A program made the position numbers and the translations under genes. Below, one piece after another: positions 27,242 to 38,858 of a stretch of 64,000 nucleotides of DNA. Each line of letters opens with the position of its first letter. Position 1 is the first letter of the stretch. The stretch is from Pseudomonas pisciculturae (lineage in GTDB: Bacteria > Pseudomonadota > Gammaproteobacteria > Pseudomonadales > Pseudomonadaceae): contig NZ_JACVZE010000002.1 in the NCBI RefSeq assembly GCF_015461805.1, positions 434,001 to 498,000 on the forward strand, read 5' to 3'. The notes under the pieces were generated by a model. It was not told where the DNA came from, made no database searches, and was given only the letters and a program-made list of their open reading frames with translations.

Positions 27242-28639
27242 ATGACTACCGCCGCCCGAGTAGCCCCGACATTCCCCGACAGCATCTTTCGCGCCTACGA
27301 CATTCGTGGCGTGGTGCCCAAGACCCTGACCGCCGAAACTGCCTACTGGATTGGCCGCGCCATCGGCTCCCAGAGCCTGGCCCAGGGCGAGCCGAATGTA
27401 TCGGTTGGCCGTGACGGCCGCTTGTCCGGCCCCGAGCTGGTCGAGCAACTGATCCAGGGCCTGGCCGACAGCGGCTGCCATGTCAGCGACGTGGGCCTGG
27501 TGCCGACGCCTGCGCTGTACTACGCCGCCAACGTGCTGGCCGGTAAGTCCGGGGTAATGCTCACCGGCAGCCATAACCCGTCGGACTACAACGGCTTCAA
27601 GATCGTCATCGCTGGCGACACCCTCGCCAACGAGCAGATCCAGGCCCTGCACACCCGCCTGAAGACCAACGACCTGACCAGCGGTAAAGGCAGCATTACC
27701 AAGGTCGACATCCTGCAACGCTACTCCGACGAGATTACCCGCGACGTCAAACTCGCCCGCCGCCTCAAAGTGGTGGTCGACTGCGGCAACGGCGCGGCCG
27801 GCGTCATCGCCCCGCAACTGCTCGAAGCCCTGAACTGCGAAGTGATCCCGCTGTTCTGCGAGGTCGACGGCAACTTCCCTAACCATCACCCGGACCCAGG
27901 CAAGCCGGAAAACCTGGTAGACCTGATCGCCAAGGTCAAGGAAACCGGGGCTGACGTGGGCCTGGCCTTCGATGGCGACGGTGACCGTGTTGGCGTTGTC
28001 ACCGAGACCGGCGAGATCGTGTTCCCCGACCGCCTGCTGATGCTGTTCGCCCGCGACGTGGTGGCACGCAACCCCAACGCCGAGATCATCTTCGACGTGA
28101 AGTGCACGCGCCGCCTCACCCCGCTGATCAATGAGTACGGCGGCCGCCCGCTAATGTGGAAGACCGGTCACTCGTTGATCAAAAAGAAAATGAAGGAAAC
28201 CGGCGCCCTGTTGGCCGGTGAAATGAGCGGCCACGTGTTCTTCAAGGAGCGCTGGTTCGGCTTTGACGACGGTATTTACAGCGCCGCTCGTCTGCTGGAG
28301 ATCCTCAGCAAGGAAAAATCCACGGCGCAAGAGCTGTTTCAGACCTTCCCGAATGATATTTCTACGCCAGAGATCAATATCCATGTGACCGAGGAGAGCA
28401 AATTCAGCATCATTGACGCACTGCACGATGCGCAATGGGGCGAAGGCGCCGACCTGACCCTCATTGATGGTGTGCGAGTCGATTACGCCAAAGGCTGGGG
28501 CCTGGTTCGCGCGTCCAACACCACACCGGTGCTGGTGCTGCGTTTCGAGGCGGATACCGAGGCTGAGTTGCAGCGCATCAAGGACGTGTTCCACGCCCAG
28601 TTGAAACGTGTTGCCCCTGATCTCCAATTACCGTTCTGA
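27242..28639 (+). CDS. algC: Phosphomannomutase/phosphoglucomutase
   Basis: A 465-residue alpha-D-phosphohexomutase. The catalytic phosphoserine is S110 in TGSHNPSDYNG, the metal-binding loop DGDGDR is near residue 244, the sugar-binding GEMSGHVFF follows, and the phosphate-binding RASNTTPVLV is near the C-terminus. It supplies mannose-1-phosphate and glucose-1-phosphate for alginate, LPS and other polysaccharides. The start MTTAARVAPTFPDSIFRAYDIRG matches AlgC; an extra in-frame ATG at 27224 lacks a ribosome site. Some pseudomonad entries describe a longer form with an N-terminal membrane region; the 264-base spacer here leaves no room for it. Confidence 0.95.
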   Translation: MTTAARVAPTFPDSIFRAYDIRGVVPKTLTAETAYWIGRAIGSQSLAQGEPNVSVGRDGRLSGPELVEQLIQGLADSGCHVSDVGLVPTPALYYAANVLAGKSGVMLTGSHNPSDYNGFKIVIAGDTLANEQIQALHTRLKTNDLTSGKGSITKVDILQRYSDEITRDVKLARRLKVVVDCGNGAAGVIAPQLLEALNCEVIPLFCEVDGNFPNHHPDPGKPENLVDLIAKVKETGADVGLAFDGDGDRVGVVTETGEIVFPDRLLMLFARDVVARNPNAEIIFDVKCTRRLTPLINEYGGRPLMWKTGHSLIKKKMKETGALLAGEMSGHVFFKERWFGFDDGIYSAARLLEILSKEKSTAQELFQTFPNDISTPEINIHVTEESKFSIIDALHDAQWGEGADLTLIDGVRVDYAKGWGLVRASNTTPVLVLRFEADTEAELQRIKDVFHAQLKRVAPDLQLPF

Positions 28640-28658
28640 TTTTTTACCGGAGCCCTGA

Positions 28659-29564
<906 letters not shown>

Positions 29565-29576
29565 TCGCTGCAAACG

Positions 29577-29615
29577 AAAAAGCCCCCGCTCAATTCAATT
29601 GAGCGGGGGCTTTTT
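29577..29615. terminator. Intrinsic terminator after argB
   Basis: A 31-base near-perfect palindrome, AGCCCCCGCTCAATT and its complement around one central C, lies at 29581-29611. It is flanked by A-run and T-run, so it is effective in both directions. Confidence 0.92.
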
Positions 29616-29646
29616 AATGCGCACTTGAAAACACTGGAGACCCAAA

Positions 29647-29735
29647 TGTGGGAGGGGGCTTGCCCCCGATTGCAGTGGATCAGTCAGTACATCTGTTACT
29701 GATACACCGCAATCGGGAGTAAGCCCCCTCCCACA
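29647..29735. repeat. REPIN (REP doublet), GTGGGAGGGGGCTTGC subtype
   Basis: Left unit from 29647, inverted right unit ending at 29735. The right unit has an A-to-T-like change in its core (GGGAGTAAG). It sits between the argB terminator and the end of the convergent pyrE, so this junction has both a terminator and a REPIN. Confidence 0.92.
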
Positions 29736-29763
29736 CAAGCCCTCTAACACCGATAGATCTGTG

Positions 29764-30408
29764 TCAGACGCCAAACTGCTCGCGATAAGCCCGAACAGCA
29801 GGCAAATGCTGCTTGAGCTGCGGGTCATCTTCCAGGAACTGCAACACCTGGTTCAACGACACGATGCTCACCACCGGAATGCCGAAATCACGCTCCACTT
29901 CCTGGATCGCCGACAACTCACCGTTGCCACGCTCCTGGCGGTTCAGCGCGATCAACACACCGGCAGCCTTGGCGCCGTCCTGGGAAGCGATGATCTGCAT
30001 CACTTCACGAATCGCGGTGCCAGCAGTGATCACGTCGTCGATGATCAGCACATCGCCGGTGAGCGGCGCGCCCACCAGGCTGCCGCCTTCACCATGGGCC
30101 TTGGCCTCTTTACGATTGAAGCACCACGGCAGATCCCGCTCGTGATGTTCGGCCAGGGCCACTGCTGTCGCGGCCGCCAAAGGGATACCCTTGTAGGCTG
30201 GACCGAACAGCACATCGAAGGAAATACCACTTTCAACGATGGCTGCCGCGTAGAAACGACCCAGCTGAGCCAGGGCCGAACCCGAGTTGAACAAGCCAGC
30301 ATTGAAGAAGTACGGGCTGGTGCGCCCGGACTTGAGGGTGAACTCACCGAAGCGCAAAACGCCGCGATCGATGGCAAAACGAATGAAATCGCGTTGATAC
30401 GCCTGCAT
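29764..30408 (-). CDS. pyrE: Orotate phosphoribosyltransferase
   Basis: A 214-residue enzyme converting orotate and PRPP to OMP in pyrimidine synthesis. The PRPP motif is [13 protein letters not shown]. The conserved start [22 protein letters not shown] sets the start at 30408, with TGAGG about 8 bases upstream, rather than the frame start at 30429. It is divergent from crc with an 82-base spacer, the standard Pseudomonas pyrE-crc arrangement. Confidence 0.97.
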   Translation of the reverse strand: MQAYQRDFIRFAIDRGVLRFGEFTLKSGRTSPYFFNAGLFNSGSALAQLGRFYAAAIVESGISFDVLFGPAYKGIPLAAATAVALAEHHERDLPWCFNRKEAKAHGEGGSLVGAPLTGDVLIIDDVITAGTAIREVMQIIASQDGAKAAGVLIALNRQERGNGELSAIQEVERDFGIPVVSIVSLNQVLQFLEDDPQLKQHLPAVRAYREQFGV

Positions 30409-30490
30409 GAAAAAAGCCTCAGATACCACGGATTTAGCTAATTAGTTAGACGGCGTGTATCATACACGCACGCGATTTTTGGGGCCATTT

Positions 30491-31270
30491 ATGCGGATCA
30501 TCAGTGTGAACGTTAATGGTATTCAGGCTGCAGTCGAGCGTGGTTTGCTCAGTTGGCTGCAAGCCCAGAATGCCGACGTTATCTGCCTGCAGGATACCCG
30601 CGCCTCCGCCTTTGAACTGGACGACCCAGCCTTCCAACTGGATGGCTACTTCCTTTATGCCTGCGATGCCGAAGTGCCCACCCAAGGTGGCGTGGCTTTG
30701 TATTCGCGGTTGCAACCCAAGGCGGTCATCAGCGGCCTCGGCTTCGAGACAGCCGACCGCTACGGGCGCTACCTGCAAGCCGATTTCGATAAGGTCAGTA
30801 TCGCGACCTTGCTGCTTCCTTCGGGGCAGAACGGCGATGAAGACTTGAACCAGAAGTTCAAGCTAATGGACGATTTCGCCCGTTACCTGGATAAACAGCG
30901 ACGCAAACGTCGCGAGTACATTTACTGTGGCTCGCTCTACGTTGCGCAACAGAAGCTGGATATCAAAAACTGGCGTGACAGCCAGCAATCTCCGGGTTTC
31001 CTGGCGCCTGAACGGGCCTGGATGGACGAGATTGTCGGCAACATGGGCTATGTTGACGCCCTGCGCGAAGTAAGCCGCGAAGGCGACCAGTACAGCTGGT
31101 GGCCAGACAACGAACAGGCTGAGATGCTCAACCTGGGCTGGCGTTTCGACTACCAGTTGCTGACCCCAGGTCTGCGCCGGTTCGTTCGCAGCGCCCGCTT
31201 GCCGCGCCAACCGCGCTTCTCGCAGCACGCGCCGCTGATCGTGGACTACGACTGGACACTGACCATCTAA
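30491..31270 (+). CDS. crc: Catabolite repression control protein Crc
   Basis: A 259-residue protein of the exonuclease III/AP-endonuclease fold, exactly the P. aeruginosa length. It acts with Hfq to repress translation of catabolic mRNAs. It starts MRIISVNVNGIQAAVERGL. The frame could extend to 30455, but the extra residues are not conserved. It ends at a strong bidirectional terminator. Catabolic genes in this window (dadA, kauB) are the kind of mRNAs Crc/Hfq controls, though I identified no specific binding site. Confidence 0.97.
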   Translation: MRIISVNVNGIQAAVERGLLSWLQAQNADVICLQDTRASAFELDDPAFQLDGYFLYACDAEVPTQGGVALYSRLQPKAVISGLGFETADRYGRYLQADFDKVSIATLLLPSGQNGDEDLNQKFKLMDDFARYLDKQRRKRREYIYCGSLYVAQQKLDIKNWRDSQQSPGFLAPERAWMDEIVGNMGYVDALREVSREGDQYSWWPDNEQAEMLNLGWRFDYQLLTPGLRRFVRSARLPRQPRFSQHAPLIVDYDWTLTI

Positions 31271-31286
31271 GGTCTTTTTCCAGGCA

Positions 31287-31319
31287 CAAAAAAACCGACA
31301 TCGCTGTCGGTTTTTTTGT
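31287..31319. terminator. Bidirectional intrinsic terminator between crc and the DUF4870 gene
   Basis: An ACCGACA/TGTCGGT stem with a TCGC loop has seven A before and seven T after. It serves two convergent genes. Confidence 0.94.
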
Positions 31320-31328
31320 GGGCGCTCA

Positions 31329-31697
31329 TTATTTGACCAACCGCCAGGTCAAGGGGTATCGGTAGGCAGCCCCCTGGTTAGCCTTGATACCACCAATGAT
31401 CGTCAACACAAGGGTGGCGATCACCAGCACGATCATCAAGAAAAACCCAATCACCGCGAATGCCAGCACCATGGAAGCGATCCAGGCAATGGCCACGGTG
31501 ATCTGGAAGTTCAAGGCCTCCTTGCCCTGATCATCGATGAACGCATCTTTCTCTTTCTTGAGCTGCCACAGAATCAACGGCCCGATAACGCTGCCGAAGG
31601 GGAACACAAACCCCAGAAACGCCGCGAAGTGACACAACATCGCACCCTGGCGCGCTTCGTATGAAGGCGTAGGCACAGGCAATTGGCTGTCACTCAT
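31329..31697 (-). CDS. DUF4870 small membrane protein
   Basis: A 122-residue inner-membrane protein with three hydrophobic segments (about 20-42, 65-85 and 85-105). It carries the DUF4870 motif LILWQLKKEKDAFIDDQGKEALNFQ. Function unknown. An AAGGAGAAA site precedes ATG 31697. It is downstream of rph on the same strand (22-base spacing), matching the P. aeruginosa order crc-PA5333-rph. Confidence 0.92.
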   Translation of the reverse strand: MSDSQLPVPTPSYEARQGAMLCHFAAFLGFVFPFGSVIGPLILWQLKKEKDAFIDDQGKEALNFQITVAIAWIASMVLAFAVIGFFLMIVLVIATLVLTIIGGIKANQGAAYRYPLTWRLVK

Positions 31698-31719
31698 GGC
31701 GTTTCTCCTTGAAACCGGC

Positions 31720-32442
31720 TCAGTCAGCCAGTGCGGCGTTCTGCAGTTCGAAGATTTCGGTCATGCCCTTCTGAGCCAAGGCCAGCATGGCGTTCAGCTC
31801 GGCCGGCTGGAATGGCGCGCCTTCGGCGGTGCCCTGCACTTCGATGAAACCACCGGTGCTGGTCATCACCACGTTCAGGTCGGTCTCGGCGGCCGAGTCT
31901 TCCAGGTAGTCCAGGTCCAGCACAGGCTCGCCCTGGTACATGCCCACCGATACAGCAGCGATCATCTGCTTGAGCGGGTCGCCGCCTTTGAGGCCGCCGC
32001 GCTTCTTGATGACTTTGAGTGCGTCAACCAGGGCCACCATCGCGCCGGTAATGGATGCGGTGCGAGTGCCGCCGTCAGCCTGGATCACATCACAGTCGAC
32101 GTACAGGGTCACGTCGCCCAGCTTGGACATGTCCAGCGCGGCGCGCAGCGAACGGCCGATCAGGCGCTGGATTTCCAGGGTACGCCCGCCTTGCTTGCCA
32201 CGGCTGGCTTCACGCTGGTTACGCTCGCCGGTCGCACGCGGCAGCATGCCGTACTCGGCGGTCAACCAGCCTTGGCCCTGACCCTTGAGGAAACGCGGCA
32301 CGCCGTTTTCAACACTGACGGTGCAGATAACCTTGGTATCGCCAAACTCGACCAGTACAGAACCCTCGGCGTGTTTGGTGTAGTTGCGGGTGATGCGGAT
32401 CGAGCGGAGCTGATCGGCAACGCGACCACTTGGACGTTTCAT
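31720..32442 (-). CDS. rph: Ribonuclease PH
   Basis: A 240-residue phosphorolytic 3'-exoribonuclease that trims tRNA 3' ends. It starts [21 protein letters not shown], with the EYGMLPRAT and [14 protein letters not shown] motifs and the phosphate-site [11 protein letters not shown]. It is full length, unlike the frameshifted form in E. coli K-12. I chose ATG 32442 from conservation over the frame start at 32481. It is divergent from the yicC-family gene. Confidence 0.96.
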   Translation of the reverse strand: MKRPSGRVADQLRSIRITRNYTKHAEGSVLVEFGDTKVICTVSVENGVPRFLKGQGQGWLTAEYGMLPRATGERNQREASRGKQGGRTLEIQRLIGRSLRAALDMSKLGDVTLYVDCDVIQADGGTRTASITGAMVALVDALKVIKKRGGLKGGDPLKQMIAAVSVGMYQGEPVLDLDYLEDSAAETDLNVVMTSTGGFIEVQGTAEGAPFQPAELNAMLALAQKGMTEIFELQNAALAD

Positions 32443-32639
32443 AGGGGATACCTGTACTGAGGACGAAAAACTGCCGAGCATTATAGAGCCGTGAGCCGAT
32501 TCGGGGCACTTCTAAAAATTCGGTTACGAATGGCCGGCCTATCGCCCATTGTTTGGGCGCGCTCGCCCCACTGCGCTACAATCCTGCGCCTTCTTAACCA
32601 TCAGCCCGTGTTTACTGGGCTGCAACGCGAGGTACCTCC

Positions 32640-34134
<1,495 letters not shown>

Positions 34135-34146
34135 TTGGCTCTTCCC

Positions 34147-34189
34147 AAAACCGCTGCAGGGGCTTTACATTGGCGCTTACAGCGGTTTT
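34147..34189. repeat. Inverted repeat between gmk and rpoZ
   Basis: AAAACCGCTG (34147-34156, first ten bases) pairs with CAGCGGTTTT (34180-34189) across 23 bases. It lies 12 bases after the gmk stop and just before the terminator at 34203. It may form an extended 3' stem or an rpoZ upstream element. Confidence 0.55.
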
Positions 34190-34202
34190 ACGAGGGCTCG
34201 CG

Positions 34203-34238
34203 AAAAATCAGCGCTTCCCTAAACGCTGGTGATTTTTT
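34203..34238 (+). terminator. Probable intrinsic terminator after gmk
   Basis: AAAAATCAGCG pairs imperfectly with CGCTGGTGATTTTT around a 10-base loop, ending in six T. It separates gmk from rpoZ. Confidence 0.6.
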
Positions 34239-34301
34239 AAACTGCTTAGTCCGCTCGCCCAACCGGGCAGCGCGCATCTTGCATTCGCTCCGAGGAATAC
34301 C

Positions 34302-34565
34302 ATGGCCCGCGTAACCGTTGAAGACTGCCTAGAACACGTGGATAACCGCTTTGAGCTGGTCATGCTCTCTACCAAGCGTGCCCGTCAACTGGCCACTGGC
34401 GGCAAAGAGCCCCTGGTCCAGTGGGAAAACGACAAGCCTACTGTTGTAGCCCTGCGTGAAATCGCTGAAGGCCTGATGAGCTACGAGTTCATCGCCGAAC
34501 AGGAAATCGTCCACGAAGACCCTGTCTTCGCGGCGTTCGAGGACGAGTCCAACGAGGCCGTCTAA
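34302..34565 (+). CDS. rpoZ: DNA-directed RNA polymerase subunit omega
   Basis: An 87-residue omega subunit, starting [20 protein letters not shown] with KRARQL and the [15 protein letters not shown] stretch. A GAGGA site precedes ATG 34302. It is upstream of spoT by 60 bases. In many bacteria the pair is co-transcribed, linking polymerase assembly with ppGpp control. Confidence 0.98.
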   Translation: MARVTVEDCLEHVDNRFELVMLSTKRARQLATGGKEPLVQWENDKPTVVALREIAEGLMSYEFIAEQEIVHEDPVFAAFEDESNEAV

Positions 34566-34625
34566 GCCTATGCCTGGTCGACGTAGCACGGCGCGGGGTC
34601 AACGCACGCGGCAGGAGTCAATCCT

Positions 34626-36731
34626 ATGCCGAGCATAGACGCCCTCGCCGATCGCTTATCGGCCTATCTCGGCCCAGACCAGGTCAACCTGGTCCGCCGA
34701 GCGTATTTCTACGCCGAACAAGCCCACGACGGCCAACGCCGCCGCAGTGGCGAGGCGTATGTCACCCATCCTCTTGCGGTGGCCAACATTCTTGCCGACA
34801 TGCACATGGACCATCAGAGCCTGATGGCCGCGATGCTGCATGACGTGATCGAAGACACCGGCATCGCCAAAGAAGCGCTCAGCGCGCAATTTGGCGAGAC
34901 CGTGGCCGAACTGGTCGATGGGGTCAGCAAACTGACCCAGATGAACTTCGAAACCAAGGCCGAAGCACAGGCAGAAAACTTCCAGAAGATGGCCATGGCC
35001 ATGGCCCGAGACATTCGGGTGATCCTGGTCAAGCTGGCCGACCGGCTGCACAACATGCGCACGCTGGAAGTGCTGTCCGGTGAAAAACGCCGGCGCATCG
35101 CCAAGGAAACCCTGGAAATCTACGCGCCCATCGCCAATCGGCTGGGCATGCATGCCATTCGTATCGAATTCGAAGACCTCGGCTTTAAGGCCATGCACCC
35201 GATGCGTTCGGCGCGCATCTACCAAGCCGTCAAGCGCGCCCGGGGCAACCGCAAGGAAATCGTCAACAAGATCGAAGAGTCCCTGAGCCATTGCCTGGCG
35301 ATCGATGAGATCGAGGGCGAGGTCAGCGGCCGGCAGAAACACATTTACGGCATCTACAAAAAGATGCGCGGCAAGCGCCGGGCCTTCAACGAGATCATGG
35401 ACGTGTACGCGTTCCGGATCATCGTCGACAAGGTCGACACCTGCTACCGCGTGCTGGGCGCTGTACATAATTTGTACAAACCTCTGCCGGGGCGTTTCAA
35501 GGACTACATCGCGATCCCCAAGGCCAACGGCTATCAATCGCTGCATACCACGCTGTTCGGTATGCACGGGGTGCCGATCGAGATCCAGATTCGTACCCGC
35601 GAGATGGAAGAGATGGCCAACAACGGCATCGCCGCCCATTGGCTGTACAAGTCCAGCGGCGACGAGCAGCCCAAAGGCACCCATGCCCGCGCCCGCCAGT
35701 GGGTCAAAGGCGTGCTGGAAATGCAGCAACGTGCCGGCAACTCCCTCGAATTTATCGAAAGCGTGAAGATCGACCTGTTTCCGGACGAGGTCTACGTGTT
35801 CACACCCAAAGGCCGCATCATGGAGCTGCCCAAAGGCTCCACGGCGGTCGACTTTGCCTACGCGGTGCACACCGACGTGGGCAACAGCTGCATCGCTTGC
35901 CGGATCAATCGCCGGCTGGCCCCGCTGTCCGAACCGCTGCAAAGCGGCTCCACGGTGGAGATCGTCAGCGCACCGGGCGCACGCCCGAACCCGGCGTGGC
36001 TCAACTTCGTGGTCACCGGCAAGGCGCGCACACACATTCGTCACGCGCTGAAGCTACAGCGCCGCTCCGAATCCATCAGCTTGGGCGAACGCCTGCTGAA
36101 CAAAGTGCTCAACGGTTTCGACAGTGCCCTGGACAAGATCCCGCAAGAGCGCGTGCAAGCGATGCTCCACGAGTATCGTCAGGAAACCGTCGAAGACCTG
36201 CTGGAAGACATCGGCCTGGGTAACCGCATGGCCTACGTGGTCGCCCGCCGCCTGCTGGGCGAAGGCGAACAGTTGCCAAGTCCCGAAGGCCCGCTGGCGA
36301 TTCGCGGCACCGAGGGCCTGGTGCTCAGCTACGCCAAATGCTGCACGCCGATCCCGGGCGACCCGATTGTGGGCCACTTGTCTGCCGGTAAAGGCATGGT
36401 GGTGCACCTGGACAACTGTCGCAACATCACCGAAATCCGTCACAACCCCGAAAAATGCATCCAGCTTTCGTGGGCCAAGGATGTCACCGGCGAATTCAAC
36501 GTCGAGTTGCGCGTCGAGCTGGAACACCAGCGCGGCCTGATCGCCCTGCTGGCCAGCAGCGTCAACGCAGCCGACGGCAATATCGAAAAGATCAGCATGG
36601 ACGAACGCGATGGTCGCATCAGCGTGGTCCAGTTGGTCGTCAGCGTACACGACCGCGTGCACCTGGCCCGCGTGATCAAGAAACTGCGCGCCTTGACCGG
36701 TGTGATCCGCATCACCCGCATGCGTGCATAG
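34626..36731 (+). CDS. spoT: Bifunctional (p)ppGpp synthetase/hydrolase SpoT
   Basis: A 701-residue stringent-response enzyme. The N-terminal HD hydrolase domain has HPLAVANILADM, HDVIEDT and LADRLHNMRTL. A synthetase domain (about 230-350) has the RFKDYIAIPKANGYQSLHTT motif. A TGS domain lies about 385-450, and a C-terminal ACT domain about 625-701 ends VIRITRMRA. The hydrolase residues are complete, as expected for the enzyme that is the main ppGpp degrader. GGAGTC precedes ATG 34626. Confidence 0.97.
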   Translation: MPSIDALADRLSAYLGPDQVNLVRRAYFYAEQAHDGQRRRSGEAYVTHPLAVANILADMHMDHQSLMAAMLHDVIEDTGIAKEALSAQFGETVAELVDGVSKLTQMNFETKAEAQAENFQKMAMAMARDIRVILVKLADRLHNMRTLEVLSGEKRRRIAKETLEIYAPIANRLGMHAIRIEFEDLGFKAMHPMRSARIYQAVKRARGNRKEIVNKIEESLSHCLAIDEIEGEVSGRQKHIYGIYKKMRGKRRAFNEIMDVYAFRIIVDKVDTCYRVLGAVHNLYKPLPGRFKDYIAIPKANGYQSLHTTLFGMHGVPIEIQIRTREMEEMANNGIAAHWLYKSSGDEQPKGTHARARQWVKGVLEMQQRAGNSLEFIESVKIDLFPDEVYVFTPKGRIMELPKGSTAVDFAYAVHTDVGNSCIACRINRRLAPLSEPLQSGSTVEIVSAPGARPNPAWLNFVVTGKARTHIRHALKLQRRSESISLGERLLNKVLNGFDSALDKIPQERVQAMLHEYRQETVEDLLEDIGLGNRMAYVVARRLLGEGEQLPSPEGPLAIRGTEGLVLSYAKCCTPIPGDPIVGHLSAGKGMVVHLDNCRNITEIRHNPEKCIQLSWAKDVTGEFNVELRVELEHQRGLIALLASSVNAADGNIEKISMDERDGRISVVQLVVSVHDRVHLARVIKKLRALTGVIRITRMRA

Positions 36732-36755
36732 CCGATCCATTACAAGGAGTCATTC

Positions 36756-37136
36756 ATGACCAAGACCGTTATCACCAGCGACAAGGCCCCGGCCGCCATC
36801 GGCACCTACTCCCAGGCGATCAAGGCGGGCAACACTGTCTACATGTCCGGCCAGATCCCGCTGGACCCAAAGACCATGGAACTGGTGGAAGGCTTCGAAG
36901 CGCAGACCGTACAGGTCTTCGAGAACCTCAAGTCCGTGGCCGAAGCCGCTGGCGGTTCCTTCAAAGACATCGTCAAACTGAACATCTTCCTCACCGACCT
37001 GAGCCACTTCGCCAAGGTTAACGAGATCATGGGCAAGTACTTCGAACAGCCGTACCCAGCCCGCGCCGCCATTGGCGTTGCCGCCCTGCCAAAGGGCGCG
37101 CAGGTTGAGATGGACGCGATTCTGGTCATCGAGTAA
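36756..37136 (+). CDS. ridA: Reactive imine/enamine deaminase RidA
   Basis: A 126-residue YjgF/RidA protein. It deaminates 2-aminoacrylate and related imines formed by PLP enzymes. It has [17 protein letters not shown] near the N-terminus and the catalytic arginine in [16 protein letters not shown]. It lies 24 bases after spoT with AAGGAG, consistent with co-transcription. A GC hairpin without a T-tract follows. Confidence 0.97.
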   Translation: MTKTVITSDKAPAAIGTYSQAIKAGNTVYMSGQIPLDPKTMELVEGFEAQTVQVFENLKSVAEAAGGSFKDIVKLNIFLTDLSHFAKVNEIMGKYFEQPYPARAAIGVAALPKGAQVEMDAILVIE

Positions 37137-37142
37137 AACACC

Positions 37143-37169
37143 CGGCGCAGCTTTCCCCAAGCTGCGCCG
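37143..37169 (+). other. Hairpin after ridA without T-tract
   Basis: CGGCGCAGCTT and AAGCTGCGCCG form an 11-base perfect stem with a TCCCC loop in the 57-base ridA-lipoprotein gap. There is no T-run, so readthrough into the lipoprotein gene is likely. Confidence 0.6.
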
Positions 37170-37193
37170 ACTCCGTTTCAGAAGGATTTCGTA

Positions 37194-37937
37194 ATGCGCA
37201 AAGCGCTTGTAGCCTCATCATTGCTCACCCTGCTGCTCGGCGGCTGCGCCAGCAACCCCGCCGACCTGGATGTGAGCGGCACCTGGATCAACCAGGTCGC
37301 CATCGATGCGGCAGCCAAGGGCGGCCCTTTGCGTGAAGCCCTGCAAAGCTTTGGCCCGACCCTCGAATGGGAGGTCAACCCCAAGGCCGCGCAGGCGCGC
37401 TACTACAACGGTTTTGAAGTAGCGGAAGGCAAGTTGCTGGGTGAGCAATCCGGCGCCTGGAGCGTCGACTTCTACGGCAGCTCCGCCACCGAACTCAAAC
37501 GCAAAGGCAAACAACTGCTGCAAGTGGCCAACGACAATGAGCCAGAGCAACTGTTTGCACGCCCCAAAGAGCCCGCCCCGGAAGGCGCGCCACTGGGCGC
37601 CAACTTCGAGCGCGCGCTCTATGCCGCCTATATGGGCGGCGACTGGAAGATCCTCGACGGCTTCGGCAGCGGCGCCATCGTGCAATTCCAGGCCAACGGC
37701 AAAGTCGCAGGCTTGCCCAATGTTGATCAGTACTCGCTGTGCCTGGCGGGCGATTGCGCCTCAATGAGCGGCGGCTATGACAGCATCTGGTTGCAGTTGA
37801 ACGGTCAGGGCAATCCGTGGATTTTTGTGCGCAAGGATAAGCAGCTGGAGATCTTCCAGGCGATCAATACTGCCCAAACCGACGAAGTGCCGTCGTTTAC
37901 CCCTGGGCCGCGTCAGTGGCTGCTGGAAAAACAGTGA
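37194..37937 (+). CDS. Putative lipoprotein of unknown function, copy 1
   Basis: A 247-residue secreted lipoprotein with a signal peptide and lipobox LLGGC near residue 18. I recognise no named family. It is 40-50 percent like the next gene over its whole length by eye; both share G.WINQ..ID.AA.G.PL, a RPKE segment before GA..G..F..AL.AAY, LC..GDCAS, DSWIFV-type and QLEIFQA..TAQ..E, and end TPGPRQW.LEKQ. It is the third gene of a run spoT-ridA-lipoprotein, and is probably read through from ridA. It ends at a clean terminator. A lipocalin-like or META-like beta fold is possible but not shown. Confidence 0.8.
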   Translation: MRKALVASSLLTLLLGGCASNPADLDVSGTWINQVAIDAAAKGGPLREALQSFGPTLEWEVNPKAAQARYYNGFEVAEGKLLGEQSGAWSVDFYGSSATELKRKGKQLLQVANDNEPEQLFARPKEPAPEGAPLGANFERALYAAYMGGDWKILDGFGSGAIVQFQANGKVAGLPNVDQYSLCLAGDCASMSGGYDSIWLQLNGQGNPWIFVRKDKQLEIFQAINTAQTDEVPSFTPGPRQWLLEKQ

Positions 37938-37945
37938 TACAGAAC

Positions 37946-37969
37946 AAAGGAGCCGAAAGGCTCCTTTTT
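37946..37969 (+). terminator. Intrinsic terminator after lipoprotein copy 1
   Basis: AAAGGAGCC and GGCTCCTTT close a GAAA tetraloop, followed by a T-run (TTTTTCTTT). It separates the two paralogous lipoprotein genes, so copy 2 needs its own promoter or readthrough. Confidence 0.93.
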
Positions 37970-38011
37970 CTTTAGCCTGCGCCCGGTTTAAAACTGCCCC
38001 AGGACGGCCTC

Positions 38012-38734
38012 ATGCGTAAATTGTTTGCCCTTGGATTGTTGTTACTGGGTGGCTGCGGCCATACACCAGCAGCCCCGAACATCGACGGTATCTGGATCAA
38101 CCAGGCCCTGATCGACAGAGCTGCACAAGGCACGCCCTTGAACACCGCAGGCTCATACCACGAATGGGATATCGACACCCGTAACGGCAAGGCACAAGTC
38201 AGCAACGGCTTTGAAGCAGGAGAAGGCCTGCTGCGACAGACCGCACCCAACACCTGGATCGTCGACTACAACGGCTACGGCACCGACGAACTGCGCTTGG
38301 AGGGCGAGCAACTGATTCAACAGGCCCAAGCGGATGCCCACCAACAAGCATTTCATCGCCCCAAAGAAGCCCCCATCGCGGGAGCGGCGTGGGGGAGCAC
38401 CTTCAGAAAAGCCCTGAATGCCGCCTATCTCAGCGGACAGTGGCATATCGTGGACGGCCCAGGCACCGGCAAGCCACTCGTGTTTACGGCGGATGGCGGC
38501 GTTTCGGGGCTACCTGGGGCAGACAACTATGAACTCTGCCTGGACGGTGACTGTGCCTCCCAGGGTGCGGGCCATGACACGATTTACCTAGGTGTCGGGG
38601 ACGAAGGCGATTCATGGATTTTCGTGCGCAAGGGCAAGCAGCTGGAGATATTCCAGGCGGTCAACACCGCACAGCCTGATGAAATACCTCAGCTCACGCC
38701 CGGCCCTCGACAATGGCGGCTTGAAAAGCAATAG
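38012..38734 (+). CDS. Putative lipoprotein of unknown function, copy 2
   Basis: A 240-residue paralogue of the preceding gene with signal peptide and lipobox LLGGC near residue 16. It keeps the shared blocks (GIWINQALIDRAAQGTPL, FHRPKEAPIAGAAWG, LCLDGDCASQG, DSWIFVRKGKQLEIF, TPGPRQW) but differs in the N-terminal third and is more acidic. AGGACG precedes ATG 38012. The gap before it holds only 42 bases beyond the terminator, with no obvious promoter. The duplication looks old rather than recent. Convergent with the SDR gene across a REPIN. Confidence 0.8.
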   Translation: MRKLFALGLLLLGGCGHTPAAPNIDGIWINQALIDRAAQGTPLNTAGSYHEWDIDTRNGKAQVSNGFEAGEGLLRQTAPNTWIVDYNGYGTDELRLEGEQLIQQAQADAHQQAFHRPKEAPIAGAAWGSTFRKALNAAYLSGQWHIVDGPGTGKPLVFTADGGVSGLPGADNYELCLDGDCASQGAGHDTIYLGVGDEGDSWIFVRKGKQLEIFQAVNTAQPDEIPQLTPGPRQWRLEKQ

Positions 38735-38755
38735 CCAGCCTCACTGAGATCCAAA

Positions 38756-38845
38756 TGTGGGAGCGGGCTTGCTCGCGAATACAGTGGATCAGTCGACATC
38801 TTCAGTGACTGACACAACGCATTCGCGAGCAAGCCTGCTCCCACA
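38756..38845. repeat. REPIN (REP doublet), GAGCGGGCTTGCTCGCGAA subtype
   Basis: Left unit from 38756 (TGTGGGAGCGGGCTTGCTCG), inverted right unit ending 38845 with one change (GCCTGCTC). Same subtype as the copy at 1811. It lies between lipoprotein copy 2 and the convergent SDR gene. Confidence 0.92.
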
Positions 38846-38858
38846 TTTTTATCGCGTT

